From contig JAFUMG010000055.1 of assembly GCA_017473225.1 (NCBI GenBank), forward strand, positions 1 through 34,445: DNA of 34,445 bases, given 5' to 3'. Below, one piece after another: positions 22,135 through 30,266 of the stretch. The notes beneath the pieces were generated by a model. That model searched no databases. It was given only the letters and a program-made list of their open reading frames with translations, and was not told where the DNA came from. The position numbers were made by a program, and so were the translations under genes. The DNA is from Oscillospiraceae bacterium (GTDB lineage Bacteria; Bacillota; Clostridia; Oscillospirales; Oscillospiraceae). The first letter of the stretch is position 1, and each line of letters starts with the position of its first letter.

Positions 22135-23067
22135 CTTCTGATCCTCCCAGAAGGGATCCTTTGCTTTGGTGCAGCCCTCGCAGTTGCGGGCCTTGTATTG
22201 CAGCTCCTGGTTCTTGATGCTCACCGTGGTGCAGGGGGCGATGGACTTGGTGATGAAGGAGTTGGCGCCGATGACGGAATCCCGGCCGATGACGGTCTCG
22301 CCGCCCAGGACGGAAGCGCCGGCGTAGATGGTCACATTGTCCTCGATGGTGGGATGACGCTTCCGTCCCCGGAGGCTCTGGCCGCCCCGGGTAGTCAGGC
22401 CGCCCAGGGTCACGCCCTGATAGATCTTCACAAAGTCGCCGATGATGGTGGTCTCGCCGATGACGATGCCGGTGCCGTGGTCGATGAAGAAATGATGGCC
22501 GATGGTGGCGCCGGGGTGGATGTCGATGCCGGTGACGCTGTGGGCGTGCTCCGTCATGATCCGGGGCAGCATGGGTACCTTCAGTTCATAGAGGACATGG
22601 GCCAGGCGGTACACCGTGATGGCGAACAGGCCGGGATAGCAGAAAATGACCTCGTCCTTGGAGGAGGCGGCGGGGTCGCCGTCGTAGGCTGCCTGGACGT
22701 CGGTCTGGACCAGGGCACGGACGGCGGGAATGGCATTGAAGAAATCCAGGCTGACCTGCTGGGCCTTTTCCTCGGCCTCAAGGGGCTCCATGCCGCCGGC
22801 CTGATAGACCAGCATCAGCTGGCGGTTCAGGTTGAACATCACGTCCTCGATCAGCATGGACAGGTGGTGCTCGATGTTGTAATGGCGGTAGGATTTGTCC
22901 CGGTAATAGCCGGGGTAGACGATCCGCAGGAGCTTCTGGATCATATCGGTGATGATCGCCTTGTCGGGATGGCGGAACAGATCGATCTTGTCGATGTCGC
23001 GGCCGTTCTGGTAATCCCGCAGGATTCCGGCCACCACGCCCTCGATCTGCTGCTCGATGGTATTCAT
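22132..23067 (-). CDS. cysE: Serine O-acetyltransferase (EpsC type)
   Basis: 311 residues from the ATG at 23067, seven bases after GGAGG; another ATG two codons earlier is too close to the SD. A helical N-terminal part (about 1-185) precedes a left-handed beta-helix of hexapeptide repeats with the signature HPGATIGHHFFIDHGTGIVIGET (catalytic His in the FIDHGTG segment), then YQGVTLGGL and the RHPTIEDNVTIYAGASVLGG continuation. It makes O-acetylserine from serine and acetyl-CoA, the first step of cysteine synthesis, in the cytoplasm. The long N-terminus matches the EpsC subfamily. The leader is only about 15-20 bases, so no riboswitch precedes it. The stop codon TAA is formed by the end of the MITE-like element at 21883-22134. 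Confidence 0.93.
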   Translation of the reverse strand: MNTIEQQIEGVVAGILRDYQNGRDIDKIDLFRHPDKAIITDMIQKLLRIVYPGYYRDKSYRHYNIEHHLSMLIEDVMFNLNRQLMLVYQAGGMEPLEAEEKAQQVSLDFFNAIPAVRALVQTDVQAAYDGDPAASSKDEVIFCYPGLFAITVYRLAHVLYELKVPMLPRIMTEHAHSVTGIDIHPGATIGHHFFIDHGTGIVIGETTIIGDFVKIYQGVTLGGLTTRGGQSLRGRKRHPTIEDNVTIYAGASVLGGETVIGRDSVIGANSFITKSIAPCTTVSIKNQELQYKARNCEGCTKAKDPFWEDQK

Positions 23068-23088
23068 GGTCATTCCTCCTTTTCAGTG

Positions 23089-23117
23089 ATTATAGTATAT
23101 CCACGGCTCAAAGTCAA
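23089..23117 (-). promoter_or_regulatory. Promoter of cysE
   Basis: Minus strand: TTGACT (23117-23112), 17-bp spacer, TATAAT (23094-23089), with the start only about 15-20 bases before the ATG. Confidence 0.85.
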
Positions 23118-23220
23118 TCGCATCGACACCGCGGACACACTGTGGAATGGATTGTTGTTATGCGTGGGGGGTATGCCCTCCCCTTTGGGGAAGCTGCAAA
23201 CAGCAGCCATCCCCACTCAA

Positions 23221-23252
23221 AACGAATCCCCCGAAGGCGGTGCCTTCGGGGG
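23221..23252 (-). terminator. Terminator of murA
   Basis: Minus strand: 11-bp stem CCCCCGAAGGC/GCCTTCGGGGG (23252-23242/23238-23228), then ATTCGTTTT, about ten bases after the stop codon. Confidence 0.88.
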
Positions 23253-23263
23253 TTATCTGCTTC

Positions 23264-24529
23264 TTAATCTTCCAGGCGGCGGATCTCAGCGCCCAGGGCG
23301 GTGAGCTTGCCGATGAGGTTTTCGTAGCCCCGCTCCACGAAGTGGATGTTCTCCACATTGGTGGTGCCCTCGGCTACCAGACCCGCGATCACCAGCGCCG
23401 CGCCGGCCCGGAGGTCGTGGGCGGCGACGTTGGCGCCGTAGAGTTTGTCAACGCCGATGACCGTGGCGGTCTTGTTGTTGATCTGGATGTTGGCGCCCAT
23501 GCTCTGCAGCTCGGTACAGTAGCCGAAGAACCGGGTCTCGTAGACGCTTTCCGTCAGGCGGCTGTAGCCCGAGGCCCGGGACATGCACACGCAGATCTGA
23601 GCCTGCATATCCGTGGGGAAGCCGGGGTAGGGCCGGGTCTTGACGGTGGTATGGCGGAGCTTTCCGGTGCTCTGGACCCGGATGGCGTCGTCATAGGGGA
23701 TGATCCGGACGCCCATTTCCTGGAGCTTGCCGGTGATGCACTCCATGTGCTTGGGGATAACGTTTTGCACGAGCACGTTGCCGCCGGTGGCAGCCACCGC
23801 CGCCATGTATGTACCGGCCTCGATCTGGTCGGGAATGATGGCGTAGGTGCCGCCGTGGAGGGACTCGACGCCCCGGATCTTGACGGTATCAGTGCCGGCG
23901 CCGGAGATCCGGGCGCCCATGGTATTCAGGAAGTTCGCCAGGTCCACGATGTGGGGCTCCTTGGCGGCGTTGTCGATGATGGTCTGGCCGGGGATCAGAG
24001 CCGCGGCGATCATGATGTTGATGGTGGCGCCGACGCTGACCACGTCCAGGTTGATCCGGCTGCCCTGCAAGCCGAATTCGCCGGGCTTCATCTCCACATA
24101 ATTGCTGGTATAATCCACATCGGCGCCCAGCATCTCAAAGCCCTTGATGTGCTGGTCGATGGGACGGGAAGCGAAATTGCATCCGCCGGGCAGCGCCACA
24201 TGGGCCTTGCCGTAGCGGCCAAGAAGGGCACCCATCAGGTAGTAGCTGGCGCGCATTTTCTTGACGAGGGTATCTTCAGGCTGGGTATCGATCTCGCCGG
24301 AACTGTCGATCTCCACGACGCCGGGCTCGGGGCGGGAGACCTTGGCACCCATACCCTCCAGAATGTCCAGCAGGATCCGGACGTCGGAGATATCGGGCAC
24401 ATTTTCAATTCGGCAGGTACCGCGGACCAGCAGCGCCGCGGGCAAAATGGCCACTGCCGCGTTTTTCGCGCCGCTGATGGTGACGGTCCCGTTTAGCGGT
24501 GTGCCGCCATGAATTTCATATCTGGCCAA
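23264..24529 (-). CDS. murA: UDP-N-acetylglucosamine 1-carboxyvinyltransferase (MurA), TTG start
   Basis: 421 residues. It transfers enolpyruvate from PEP to UDP-GlcNAc, the first committed step of peptidoglycan synthesis. The N-terminal HGGTPLNGTVTISGAKNAA motif with the substrate-binding Lys is followed by the catalytic loop GGCNFASRPIDQH. Cys117 there corresponds to Cys115 of the E. coli enzyme, so fosfomycin sensitivity would be expected. The start is TTG at 24529 because AAGGAGAGG lies seven bases upstream and the protein then begins exactly like other MurA proteins; an upstream in-frame ATG would add 14 unrelated residues. Own promoter with a flanking inverted repeat (24570-24619). Confidence 0.93.
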   Translation of the reverse strand: MARYEIHGGTPLNGTVTISGAKNAAVAILPAALLVRGTCRIENVPDISDVRILLDILEGMGAKVSRPEPGVVEIDSSGEIDTQPEDTLVKKMRASYYLMGALLGRYGKAHVALPGGCNFASRPIDQHIKGFEMLGADVDYTSNYVEMKPGEFGLQGSRINLDVVSVGATINIMIAAALIPGQTIIDNAAKEPHIVDLANFLNTMGARISGAGTDTVKIRGVESLHGGTYAIIPDQIEAGTYMAAVAATGGNVLVQNVIPKHMECITGKLQEMGVRIIPYDDAIRVQSTGKLRHTTVKTRPYPGFPTDMQAQICVCMSRASGYSRLTESVYETRFFGYCTELQSMGANIQINNKTATVIGVDKLYGANVAAHDLRAGAALVIAGLVAEGTTNVENIHFVERGYENLIGKLTALGAEIRRLED

Positions 24530-24569
24530 GGAATATCCTCTCCTTGCGATGATTTGGGTGTAATAACTC

Positions 24570-24619
24570 ACTTTACATAAGCTTTGGTATTATAACACAT
24601 GAACTGAATTATGTAAAGT
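24570..24619 (-). promoter_or_regulatory. murA promoter flanked by an 11-bp inverted repeat
   Basis: Minus strand promoter TTTACA (24617-24612), 17-bp spacer, TATAAT (24594-24589). ACTTTACATAA at 24570-24580 is the exact reverse complement of 24609-24619, so one arm covers the -35 and the other lies just past the start. The centres are 39 bp apart. One arm is upstream of the start site, so this can only act as DNA, as a two-site operator. Confidence 0.65.
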
Positions 24620-24660
24620 CCAAAATCTGGAAGAACCGTCGGATGGCCGATGGGATGCTT

Positions 24661-24839
24661 CAAATTACAGTTTAGCAGGCAGTTCAAAAGTATGTCATCC
24701 CGAGCGAGCGCCAGCGAGTCGAGGGATCTTCGCACTGATTATACTGCAACGCTCAACGAAATGCGTAGATCCCTCGACTCCATTTCATTCCGCTCGGGAT
24801 GACAACCATTGTGCATAACTCCACGATAAATTCCAATTT
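24661..24839. mobile_element. MITE-like nested repeat, GTCATCCCGAGC core
   Basis: Inner ends GTCATCCCGAGC at 24694-24705 and complement at 24792-24803, with inner GTCGAGGGATCT/AGATCCCTCGAC as in the element at 14029. Outer ends are diverged (AAATTACAGTTT left, AAATTCCAATTT right). The right end overlaps the stop codon of the rsmF-like gene. Confidence 0.75.
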
Positions 24840-26133
24840 ACCCCAATCTTCTGAGTCCCTTGGGGTAATGGTTTTTCAGCACCCGGCCGTCGCCCTTGCC
24901 CCAGCCGAGGGAATAGCCGCCGGCGGTCACCAGGCACCAGCCCTTTTTCTCCGAGGGCACCACGTCTCCGTGGAGATAGGCGGCGATCTCCGGGCTGTCC
25001 GGGGCAAAATCCTGTACATTTCCGCAGGTCTTCAGCCACAGTGCCAGGGCGTGGGAGGGCTCGAAGCGGTCCTTCTTCACGGTGCCCAGCTCCAGACCGG
25101 GCCGCTCCACCTTCAGCCGGCGCAGGTCCGGCATTCCCGGGGGCGCCCAGTAAAGGCTCTGGCCGAACTGGACCGCTTTGCCTTCCGGGAGCCGGATGCC
25201 CAGCTCTTTGGCGAAGGCCAGCCATTCCTGCGGCAGCTTTCCGCCGGGGATGGGGTCGAATTCGCAATCCCCGTCTTCCGCCCGGCGCAGCACCGCGGCA
25301 AAATGGCCCTCGCCCAGCAGCTTGTGGGGCCACATCCGGTGGCCGCCGTTCTCCACAGGCTCGAACCAGGGGGCCTCCACAACCTCGGGGCTGAATTCCG
25401 GGTGGGTTGCCAGAAATTGGGCAACCGCCAGCTCATCTTCCTCCGGGGCGAAGGTGCAGGTGGAGTACACCAGACGTCCGCCGGGGCGGACCAGCCGGGC
25501 GCCGCTGTCCAGGATCTCCGCCTGGCGGCGGGCGCACATCTCCACGGTATCCTGGCTCCAGTCGGTGACCGCGGCCTCCTCCTTGCGAAACATGCCCTCG
25601 CCGGAGCAGGGGGCGTCGATGAGGACCTTGTCAAACTGGCCTTCAAACCGGTCGGCAAGCCGCTCGACGGTCTCGTTGGTGACCAGAGCGTTGGCGACGC
25701 CCATTCTCTCAATGTTCCGGGACAGGATCTTGGCCCGCTTGGGGCTCCATTCGTTGCACAGCAGAAAACCCTCCCCCATCATCCGGCCGGCAATCTGGGT
25801 GGACTTTCCGCCGGGGGCCGCGCACAGGTCGCAGATCCGCTCGCCCGGCTGGGGGTCCAGCAGCGTGACGGGCGCCATGGCGCTGGCCTCCTGTAAATAG
25901 TATACACCCGCCTCGTGAAAAACGTGCAGGCCCGGCCGGGCGGCGGGGTCATAGTAGTACCCCCGGGGCTCCCAGGGGACATTGTCCAGCACGAAGGGCA
26001 GCTGGGGGGCGTCCCCTTTCAGGGGATTGAACCGCAGCGCCACCGCCCGGGGCCGTTCCAAACTTTGCAGGAACGCGTCGTATTCCTCCCCCAGCTGTTG
26101 TTTCATTCTCTCCAAAAAAGCCACCGGCAGCAT
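24838..26133 (-). CDS. rsmF: RsmF/NOP2-family rRNA cytosine-C5 methyltransferase
   Basis: 431 residues from the ATG at 26133, preceded by AAGGAGGCGCGGTT; an ATG nine codons earlier has no SD. SAM-binding motif CAAPGGKS (104-111). Two catalytic Cys motifs DAPCSGEG (Cys176) and STCTFAPEEDE (Cys226), as in all m5C RNA methyltransferases of the NOL1/NOP2/Sun family. The ~150-residue C-terminal extension with a PUA-like end (AYLHGDVVPSEKKGWCLV...GYSLGWGKG) fits RsmF/YebU-like enzymes, which methylate 16S rRNA. The exact target base cannot be read here. The stop codon TAA coincides with the end of the MITE-like element at 24661-24839. Confidence 0.9.
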   Translation of the reverse strand: MLPVAFLERMKQQLGEEYDAFLQSLERPRAVALRFNPLKGDAPQLPFVLDNVPWEPRGYYYDPAARPGLHVFHEAGVYYLQEASAMAPVTLLDPQPGERICDLCAAPGGKSTQIAGRMMGEGFLLCNEWSPKRAKILSRNIERMGVANALVTNETVERLADRFEGQFDKVLIDAPCSGEGMFRKEEAAVTDWSQDTVEMCARRQAEILDSGARLVRPGGRLVYSTCTFAPEEDELAVAQFLATHPEFSPEVVEAPWFEPVENGGHRMWPHKLLGEGHFAAVLRRAEDGDCEFDPIPGGKLPQEWLAFAKELGIRLPEGKAVQFGQSLYWAPPGMPDLRRLKVERPGLELGTVKKDRFEPSHALALWLKTCGNVQDFAPDSPEIAAYLHGDVVPSEKKGWCLVTAGGYSLGWGKGDGRVLKNHYPKGLRRLG

Positions 26134-26231
26134 AACCGCGCCTCCTTTGTATGTTTTCAAAATTTAAAGCCAATGTCTTCCCCTTTGACGCGAATCAATA
26201 GTGAAAAGCTCGGAAAAGCGGCAGAAAGAGG

Positions 26232-26409
26232 CCTTGGCCCCCTCTATGAGGGTGCTGGCACGGCGTCAGCCGTGACTGGGGGAGTGTCCCATCGTATGAA
26301 CAGCACTCCCTCCGACACGCCTTGCGGTGTGCCACCTCACCGCAAGGGACTAAGTGTCCGTAAGCCGCTTTGCGGCAACGGTCACTAAGCCTCAAAGAGG
26401 GAGGCAAGG
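26232..26409. mobile_element. MITE-like repeat, CCTTGGC type without the outer shell
   Basis: Ends CCTTGGCCCCCTCT (26232-26245) and AGAGGGAGGCAAGG (26396-26409) match at 12 of 14 when inverted. Inside are small hairpins such as CACGGCGTCAGCCGTG, and CACCGCAAG facing CTTGCGGTG. It resembles the inner core at 17695-17851 but lacks the AATTGTAGTTT outer ends. Confidence 0.7.
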
Positions 26410-26590
26410 CAGATTTGCTACATTGTAAGTCAATCATGCAGTGTTTTTCTGATTTGAACTTTTGATTCGCTTCCCGAGGGAAGGCATGCGGCTACGCCGC
26501 TAAGGAAACGACAGACGACAACTCACACATCTCTCACCGCATACTATATCACAGCTCCTGTTGGTTTTCCACCGGAAATTTGGACGCGGA
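26410..26590. other. Intergenic stretch with no recognised feature
   Basis: Between the repeat element and the degV terminator there is no convincing ORF, promoter or structured RNA. A short GC palindrome (GCGGCTACGCCGC) is present. Confidence 0.5.
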
Positions 26591-26615
26591 AAAGGCGGCG
26601 CCCAGGGGCGCCGCC
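26591..26615 (-). terminator. Terminator of the degV gene
   Basis: Minus strand: 9-bp stem GGCGGCGCC/GGCGCCGCC (26615-26607/26602-26594), then TTTTCC, a short distance after the stop codon. Confidence 0.85.
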
Positions 26616-26628
26616 TTCGATTGTCAAA

Positions 26629-27459
26629 TTATCCTTCAAAGCCGATCATCACGCTGCCGTTTTCCGCGTAGAAGCTGCACAGGCCGGTCATGGGGATGAT
26701 GGACGCTTCAATGTCCGCGAACTTCTCCTTCACCAGCTCCAGCAGCGCGTTCGCCGCGGACTCGTTGAAGCAGTGGGCGATGCGGACCTTTCCGCCCCGG
26801 AAGCCGTGCTCCTTCATCTCCTCGATGATCTTTTCCAGACCCTTCTTTTCGCCGCGGCACTTGTGCAGCTGCTGCAAGGTGCCCACATCGCTGGCCTTGC
26901 CCACGATGCGGATGCCCAGGAAGCCCACAGCCTTGGCGATCAGAGGGTTGACCCGGCCGTTTTTGGCCAGATTGTCCACGCTTTCCAGCATGAACAGCAG
27001 ATGGGTCCGCTGCATGTAGGCCCGGATCCGGGTTTCGATCTCCTCGAATTCCAGCCCCGCGCCGATCAGCTCCTTCAGCTTTTCCACCGTCAGGGCCATC
27101 TCGGGGCCCACGGACAGGCTGTCCAGACAGCAGACCTTCCGGCCGGGATGGGCCTCCTCGTAGACGGCCTTGGCCTGGACGCAGGCATTGTAGCAGCCGG
27201 ACAGGTTGCTGGTGATGGCCACGGCGAATACCCGCTCGGCGTCGCCGAAGGCCTCCACCCATTCGCCCACATTGGGGCAGGAGGTGCCGGATTTGCCCTT
27301 GTAGGCAGCCAGCTCCGCCAGCATCCCGGCGGTATCCAGGGCGGCGTCATCGGTGTATTCCTTCTCATCGGTGACGATCTTCAGGGGAACGCTGGCGAAG
27401 GGGATGCCCTCAAAGGAAAGCAGGTTGGCGGAAGAATCCGCGACGATTTTATAGTTCAT
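26629..27459 (-). CDS. DegV-family fatty-acid-binding protein
   Basis: 276 residues. N-terminal YKIVADSSANL and PLKIVTDEKEYTDD, then GTSCPNVGEWVEAF, VFAVAITSNLSGCYNAC, and VGKASDVGTLQQLHKCRGEKKGLEKI in the second domain follow the DegV/FakB fold. These proteins bind a fatty acid between two domains; FakB-type members present exogenous fatty acids to the kinase FakA. No FakA gene is in the window, so the partner is unknown. Length is typical. Divergent from the DUF1836 gene, with a perfect palindrome over its own start site. Confidence 0.88.
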   Translation of the reverse strand: MNYKIVADSSANLLSFEGIPFASVPLKIVTDEKEYTDDAALDTAGMLAELAAYKGKSGTSCPNVGEWVEAFGDAERVFAVAITSNLSGCYNACVQAKAVYEEAHPGRKVCCLDSLSVGPEMALTVEKLKELIGAGLEFEEIETRIRAYMQRTHLLFMLESVDNLAKNGRVNPLIAKAVGFLGIRIVGKASDVGTLQQLHKCRGEKKGLEKIIEEMKEHGFRGGKVRIAHCFNESAANALLELVKEKFADIEASIIPMTGLCSFYAENGSVMIGFEG

Positions 27460-27486
27460 GAGATCTTTGCTCCGTATTCATTTAAG

Positions 27487-27509
27487 TATCGGTTTTTGAA
27501 AAACCGATA
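27487..27509 (-). promoter_or_regulatory. Perfect palindromic operator over the degV transcription start
   Basis: TATCGGTTTTT-G-AAAAACCGATA, 11 bp on each side of one central base. It starts two bases beyond the -10 (27512-27517), so it covers the predicted +1 of degV. This position suits a repressor dimer. Confidence 0.65.
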
Positions 27510-27511
27510 AT

Positions 27512-27540
27512 ATTGTATCAGACAACTTTTGCAAAGTCAA
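27512..27540 (-). promoter_or_regulatory. Promoter of degV
   Basis: Minus strand: TTGACT (27540-27535), 17-bp spacer, TACAAT (27517-27512). Confidence 0.82.
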
Positions 27541-27571
27541 TACAATCTTAAGAAAAGGTTTTGCGGACTTG

Positions 27572-27600
27572 TTGACATTGGGGCCGGATTTCGCTATAAT
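27572..27600 (+). promoter_or_regulatory. Perfect consensus promoter of the DUF1836 gene
   Basis: TTGACA, 17-bp spacer, TATAAT. It is back-to-back with the degV promoter, about 31 bp between the two -35 boxes. The start near 27607 leaves a very short leader. Confidence 0.9.
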
Positions 27601-27619
27601 ACCGGCAGGTGATAAAATT

Positions 27620-28159
27620 ATGACAGAACGCTGCAAGGAAAAAATCTCTTCCTCTGTCCGCCAGTTCCGGCTCCCCCGCTACAGCGAGATCCCCACGGTG
27701 GGGCTCTATCTGGAGCAGACGACCAAATATATTGCCGAGTATCTGGACCCGCTGCAGGAGGGCTGCATTTCCTCGTCCATGATCTCCAACTACGTCAAGA
27801 AGCATCTGATCTCCAGTCCCGTAAAAAAGCAGTATGACCGGGACCAGATCGCCTATCTGTTCTTCATCGCGCTGGCTAAGAATGTGCTGAGCCTGGACAA
27901 CATCGCCCGGTTCATCCGCCTGCAGGAGCAGACCTACACCCGCCAGCGGGCCTATGATTACTTTTGCGACGAGCTGGAAAATATCCTGTACCACATTTTC
28001 GGCCTGAAGCCCCTGTCCGACCGCATCGGCCGGGATTCCACGGACGAGAAGGTCATGCTGCGCAATACCATCATCGCCATCTCCCACAAGATCTATCTGG
28101 AAAAGTGCTTCCAGGTGATGGCGGAGGAAACAGAAGATACCGAACCGGAGAGGGATTGA
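27620..28159 (+). CDS. DUF1836-family, MerR/HTH-like putative regulator
   Basis: 179 residues from the ATG at 27620 with SD AGGTGAT; an in-frame ATG at 27569 lies upstream of the promoter and cannot be used. The DUF1836 pattern is visible: FRLPRYSEIPTVGLYLEQTTKYIAEYL, then CISSSMISNYVKKHLI, which resembles a recognition-helix region, and KQYDRDQIAYLFFIALAKNVLSLDNIARFI. The C-terminal half is helical with no catalytic motif. Members have a MerR-like DNA-binding part; targets are mostly unknown. Divergence from degV and the palindrome in the shared region suggest it may control degV, itself or both (inference). Its stop codon lies inside the terminator hairpin. Confidence 0.85.
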   Translation: MTERCKEKISSSVRQFRLPRYSEIPTVGLYLEQTTKYIAEYLDPLQEGCISSSMISNYVKKHLISSPVKKQYDRDQIAYLFFIALAKNVLSLDNIARFIRLQEQTYTRQRAYDYFCDELENILYHIFGLKPLSDRIGRDSTDEKVMLRNTIIAISHKIYLEKCFQVMAEETEDTEPERD

Positions 28160-28175
28160 CCCGCTCCGGTTTTTT
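28143..28175 (+). terminator. Terminator of the DUF1836 gene
   Basis: Stem AACCGGAG/CTCCGGTT (28143-28150/28164-28171) with T6; the stop codon is in the loop. Confidence 0.75.
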
Positions 28176-28234
28176 CCGCCCCGGGCAGCGGCCCAAATTC
28201 ACAGAAAGTTTACCGCAAAGTCGCAGAATCTGCG

Positions 28235-28263
28235 TTGCTCCGTGGACAAAAATATGATATGAT
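28235..28263 (+). promoter_or_regulatory. Promoter of ftsH
   Basis: TTGCTC, 17-bp spacer, TATGAT; start near 28270, followed by AAGGAGG and the ATG at 28303. Confidence 0.78.
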
Positions 28264-28302
28264 GGGCAAAATGAAAGAAAATCCAAGGAGGCGATCTTTC
28301 CC

Positions 28303-30204
28303 ATGGAACAGAATCGCAACGATTCCCCCCTGAATAACGGACCCAAAAAGCCCGGCGACGGCAAGCCCAAGGGCAATATCTGGGTCACCCTGATCATCGC
28401 GGTGGCCGCCGTCTTGCTGATCAGCAGCGTCTACAACGCCATCAACGACAGCCAGTATACCCAGACCACCTGGTCCGACTTCCGCACCGCCTTTGAATCC
28501 GACAACCTGGCGGAGGTGGAGATCCAGTACGACCGGGTCATCTACCTGACCAAGGAGCAGGCGGCCCTTCCCGCCGCCCAGCAGAAGGCCTGCTACACGG
28601 GCCTGCCCGGCAGCTACTCCCAGATGGAGCTGGCGGATGAGCTTTACAACATGGGCGTCACGGTCAACCGGGTCATCGTGGAGGACAACTCCACCATCAC
28701 GCTGATCCTCTCCTACGCCGTGATGATCGGCATCATGTTCCTGCTGATGAACATGCTCACCAAGCGCATGGGCGGCGAAGGCATGATGGGCGGCTTCGGC
28801 AAGTCCAAGGCCAAGGTCTATATGGAAAAGCAGACCGGCGTCACCTTCAAGGACGTGGCTGGCCAGGACGAGGCCAAGGAATCCCTGCAGGAGATCATCG
28901 ACTTCCTGCACAACCCCCAGAAGTACACCGAGATCGGCGCGAAGCTGCCCAAGGGCGCGCTGCTGGTGGGCTCCCCCGGCACCGGCAAGACTTTGCTTGC
29001 CAAGGCCGTGGCCGGTGAAGCCAATGTCCCCTTCTTCTCCATCTCCGGCTCCGATTTCGTGGAGATGTTCGTGGGCATGGGCGCCAGCCGGGTCCGGGAC
29101 CTGTTCCAGCAGGCCCAGAAGGTGGCCCCCTGCATCATCTTCATCGATGAGATCGACGCCGTGGGCCGCACCCGTGATTCCCGGATGGGATCCAACTCCG
29201 AGCAGGAGCAGACACTGAACCAGCTGCTCAACGAGATCGACGGCTTCGAGCCCTCCAAGGGTATCGTGTGCCTGGCCGCCACCAACCGGCCCGAGATCCT
29301 GGACAAGGCGCTGCTGCGCCCCGGCCGCTTCGACCGGCGGATCATCGTGGACCGGCCCAACCTCCAGGGCCGGCTTGACACCCTGAAGGTCCACACCCGG
29401 AAGATCAAGCTCAGCGAAGATGTGGATCTGAAGAAGATCGCCCAGGCCACCGCCGGCGCCGTGGGCGCGGACCTGGCAAACCTGGTCAACGAGGCGGCCC
29501 TCCGGGCTGTCCGCCAGGGCCGCAAGGCCGTCAATCAGGAGGACCTGCTGGTCTCCTTCGAGACGGTCATCGCCGGCACCGAGAAGAAGAACACCGTGCT
29601 GACCGACACCGAGAAGCGGCTGGTTGCCTACCACGAGGTGGGCCATGCCCTGGCGGCTGCGCTGGAGAAACACTCCCAGCCCGTGTCCAAGATCACCATC
29701 GTCCCCCATACCTCCGGCGCTCTGGGCTACACCATGCAGATGCCCGAGGAGGAGAAATTCCTGAACACCGCCGAGGAGCTGATGACCGAGCTGAAGACCC
29801 TGCTGGGCGGCCGGGCCGCGGAATCCGTGGTCTTCGGCGTCAAGACCACCGGCGCCTCCAACGATATCCAGCGGGCAACGGGCCTGGCCCGGAACATGGT
29901 GGCCCTCTACGGCATGAGCGACGAACTGGGCCTGATGGCCCCCGCCAATGTCTCCAACCAGTATCTGGACGGTCAGGCCTACATGGACTGCTCCCAGGAG
30001 ACCTCCGCCCGGGTGGACGCGGCGGTGCAGCGGCTGCTGAACGAGGCCTACGAGCAGGCGAAGCAGACCCTGATCACCAACCGGGCGCTGCTGGACGAGA
30101 TCAGCCTGTATCTGCTGGCCAAGGAGACCATCACCGGCGACGAGCTGATGGCCTACGTCAACGCGGACCGGAAGCAGCTCCCCGAGGGAACTGTGGAAGC
30201 ATAA
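28303..30204 (+). CDS. ftsH: ATP-dependent zinc metalloprotease FtsH
   Basis: 633 residues. Membrane-anchored AAA protease that removes damaged or surplus membrane and regulatory proteins. Two membrane segments (about 26-45 and 133-152) bracket a ~85-residue external domain. The AAA module has Walker A GSPGTGKT (223-230), Walker B IIFIDEID (278-285) and arginine-finger region RPGRFDRR (339-346). The zinc site is HEVGH (444-448), with a third ligand Asp expected in ASNDIQRAT. The C-terminus is complete but lacks the long charged tail of some family members. Own promoter and terminator, so monocistronic here. All catalytic residues are present. Confidence 0.96.
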   Translation: MEQNRNDSPLNNGPKKPGDGKPKGNIWVTLIIAVAAVLLISSVYNAINDSQYTQTTWSDFRTAFESDNLAEVEIQYDRVIYLTKEQAALPAAQQKACYTGLPGSYSQMELADELYNMGVTVNRVIVEDNSTITLILSYAVMIGIMFLLMNMLTKRMGGEGMMGGFGKSKAKVYMEKQTGVTFKDVAGQDEAKESLQEIIDFLHNPQKYTEIGAKLPKGALLVGSPGTGKTLLAKAVAGEANVPFFSISGSDFVEMFVGMGASRVRDLFQQAQKVAPCIIFIDEIDAVGRTRDSRMGSNSEQEQTLNQLLNEIDGFEPSKGIVCLAATNRPEILDKALLRPGRFDRRIIVDRPNLQGRLDTLKVHTRKIKLSEDVDLKKIAQATAGAVGADLANLVNEAALRAVRQGRKAVNQEDLLVSFETVIAGTEKKNTVLTDTEKRLVAYHEVGHALAAALEKHSQPVSKITIVPHTSGALGYTMQMPEEEKFLNTAEELMTELKTLLGGRAAESVVFGVKTTGASNDIQRATGLARNMVALYGMSDELGLMAPANVSNQYLDGQAYMDCSQETSARVDAAVQRLLNEAYEQAKQTLITNRALLDEISLYLLAKETITGDELMAYVNADRKQLPEGTVEA

Positions 30205-30216
30205 CAGAAAATGTAG

Positions 30217-30252
30217 GCGGGCGCACCCCAATCGGTGCGCCCGCTCTGTTTG
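30217..30252 (+). terminator. Terminator of ftsH
   Basis: 11-bp stem GCGGGCGCACC/GGTGCGCCCGC (30217-30227/30234-30244), then TCTGTTTGT. Confidence 0.85.
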
Positions 30253-30266
30253 TCATAAAGAGTTTC

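Noticed and set aside
23067..23120. T-box or SAM-type riboswitch before cysE
   Set aside because: The promoter sits so close to the gene that the leader is only about 15-20 bases.
27569..27619. Upstream ATG extension of the DUF1836 protein
   Set aside because: It lies before and across the -35/-10 of a perfect promoter, so it cannot be in the mRNA; the ATG at 27620 has a good SD.
28210..30231. Minus-strand frame across ftsH
   Set aside because: Antisense shadow of an intact ftsH; no ribosome site or recognisable motif.
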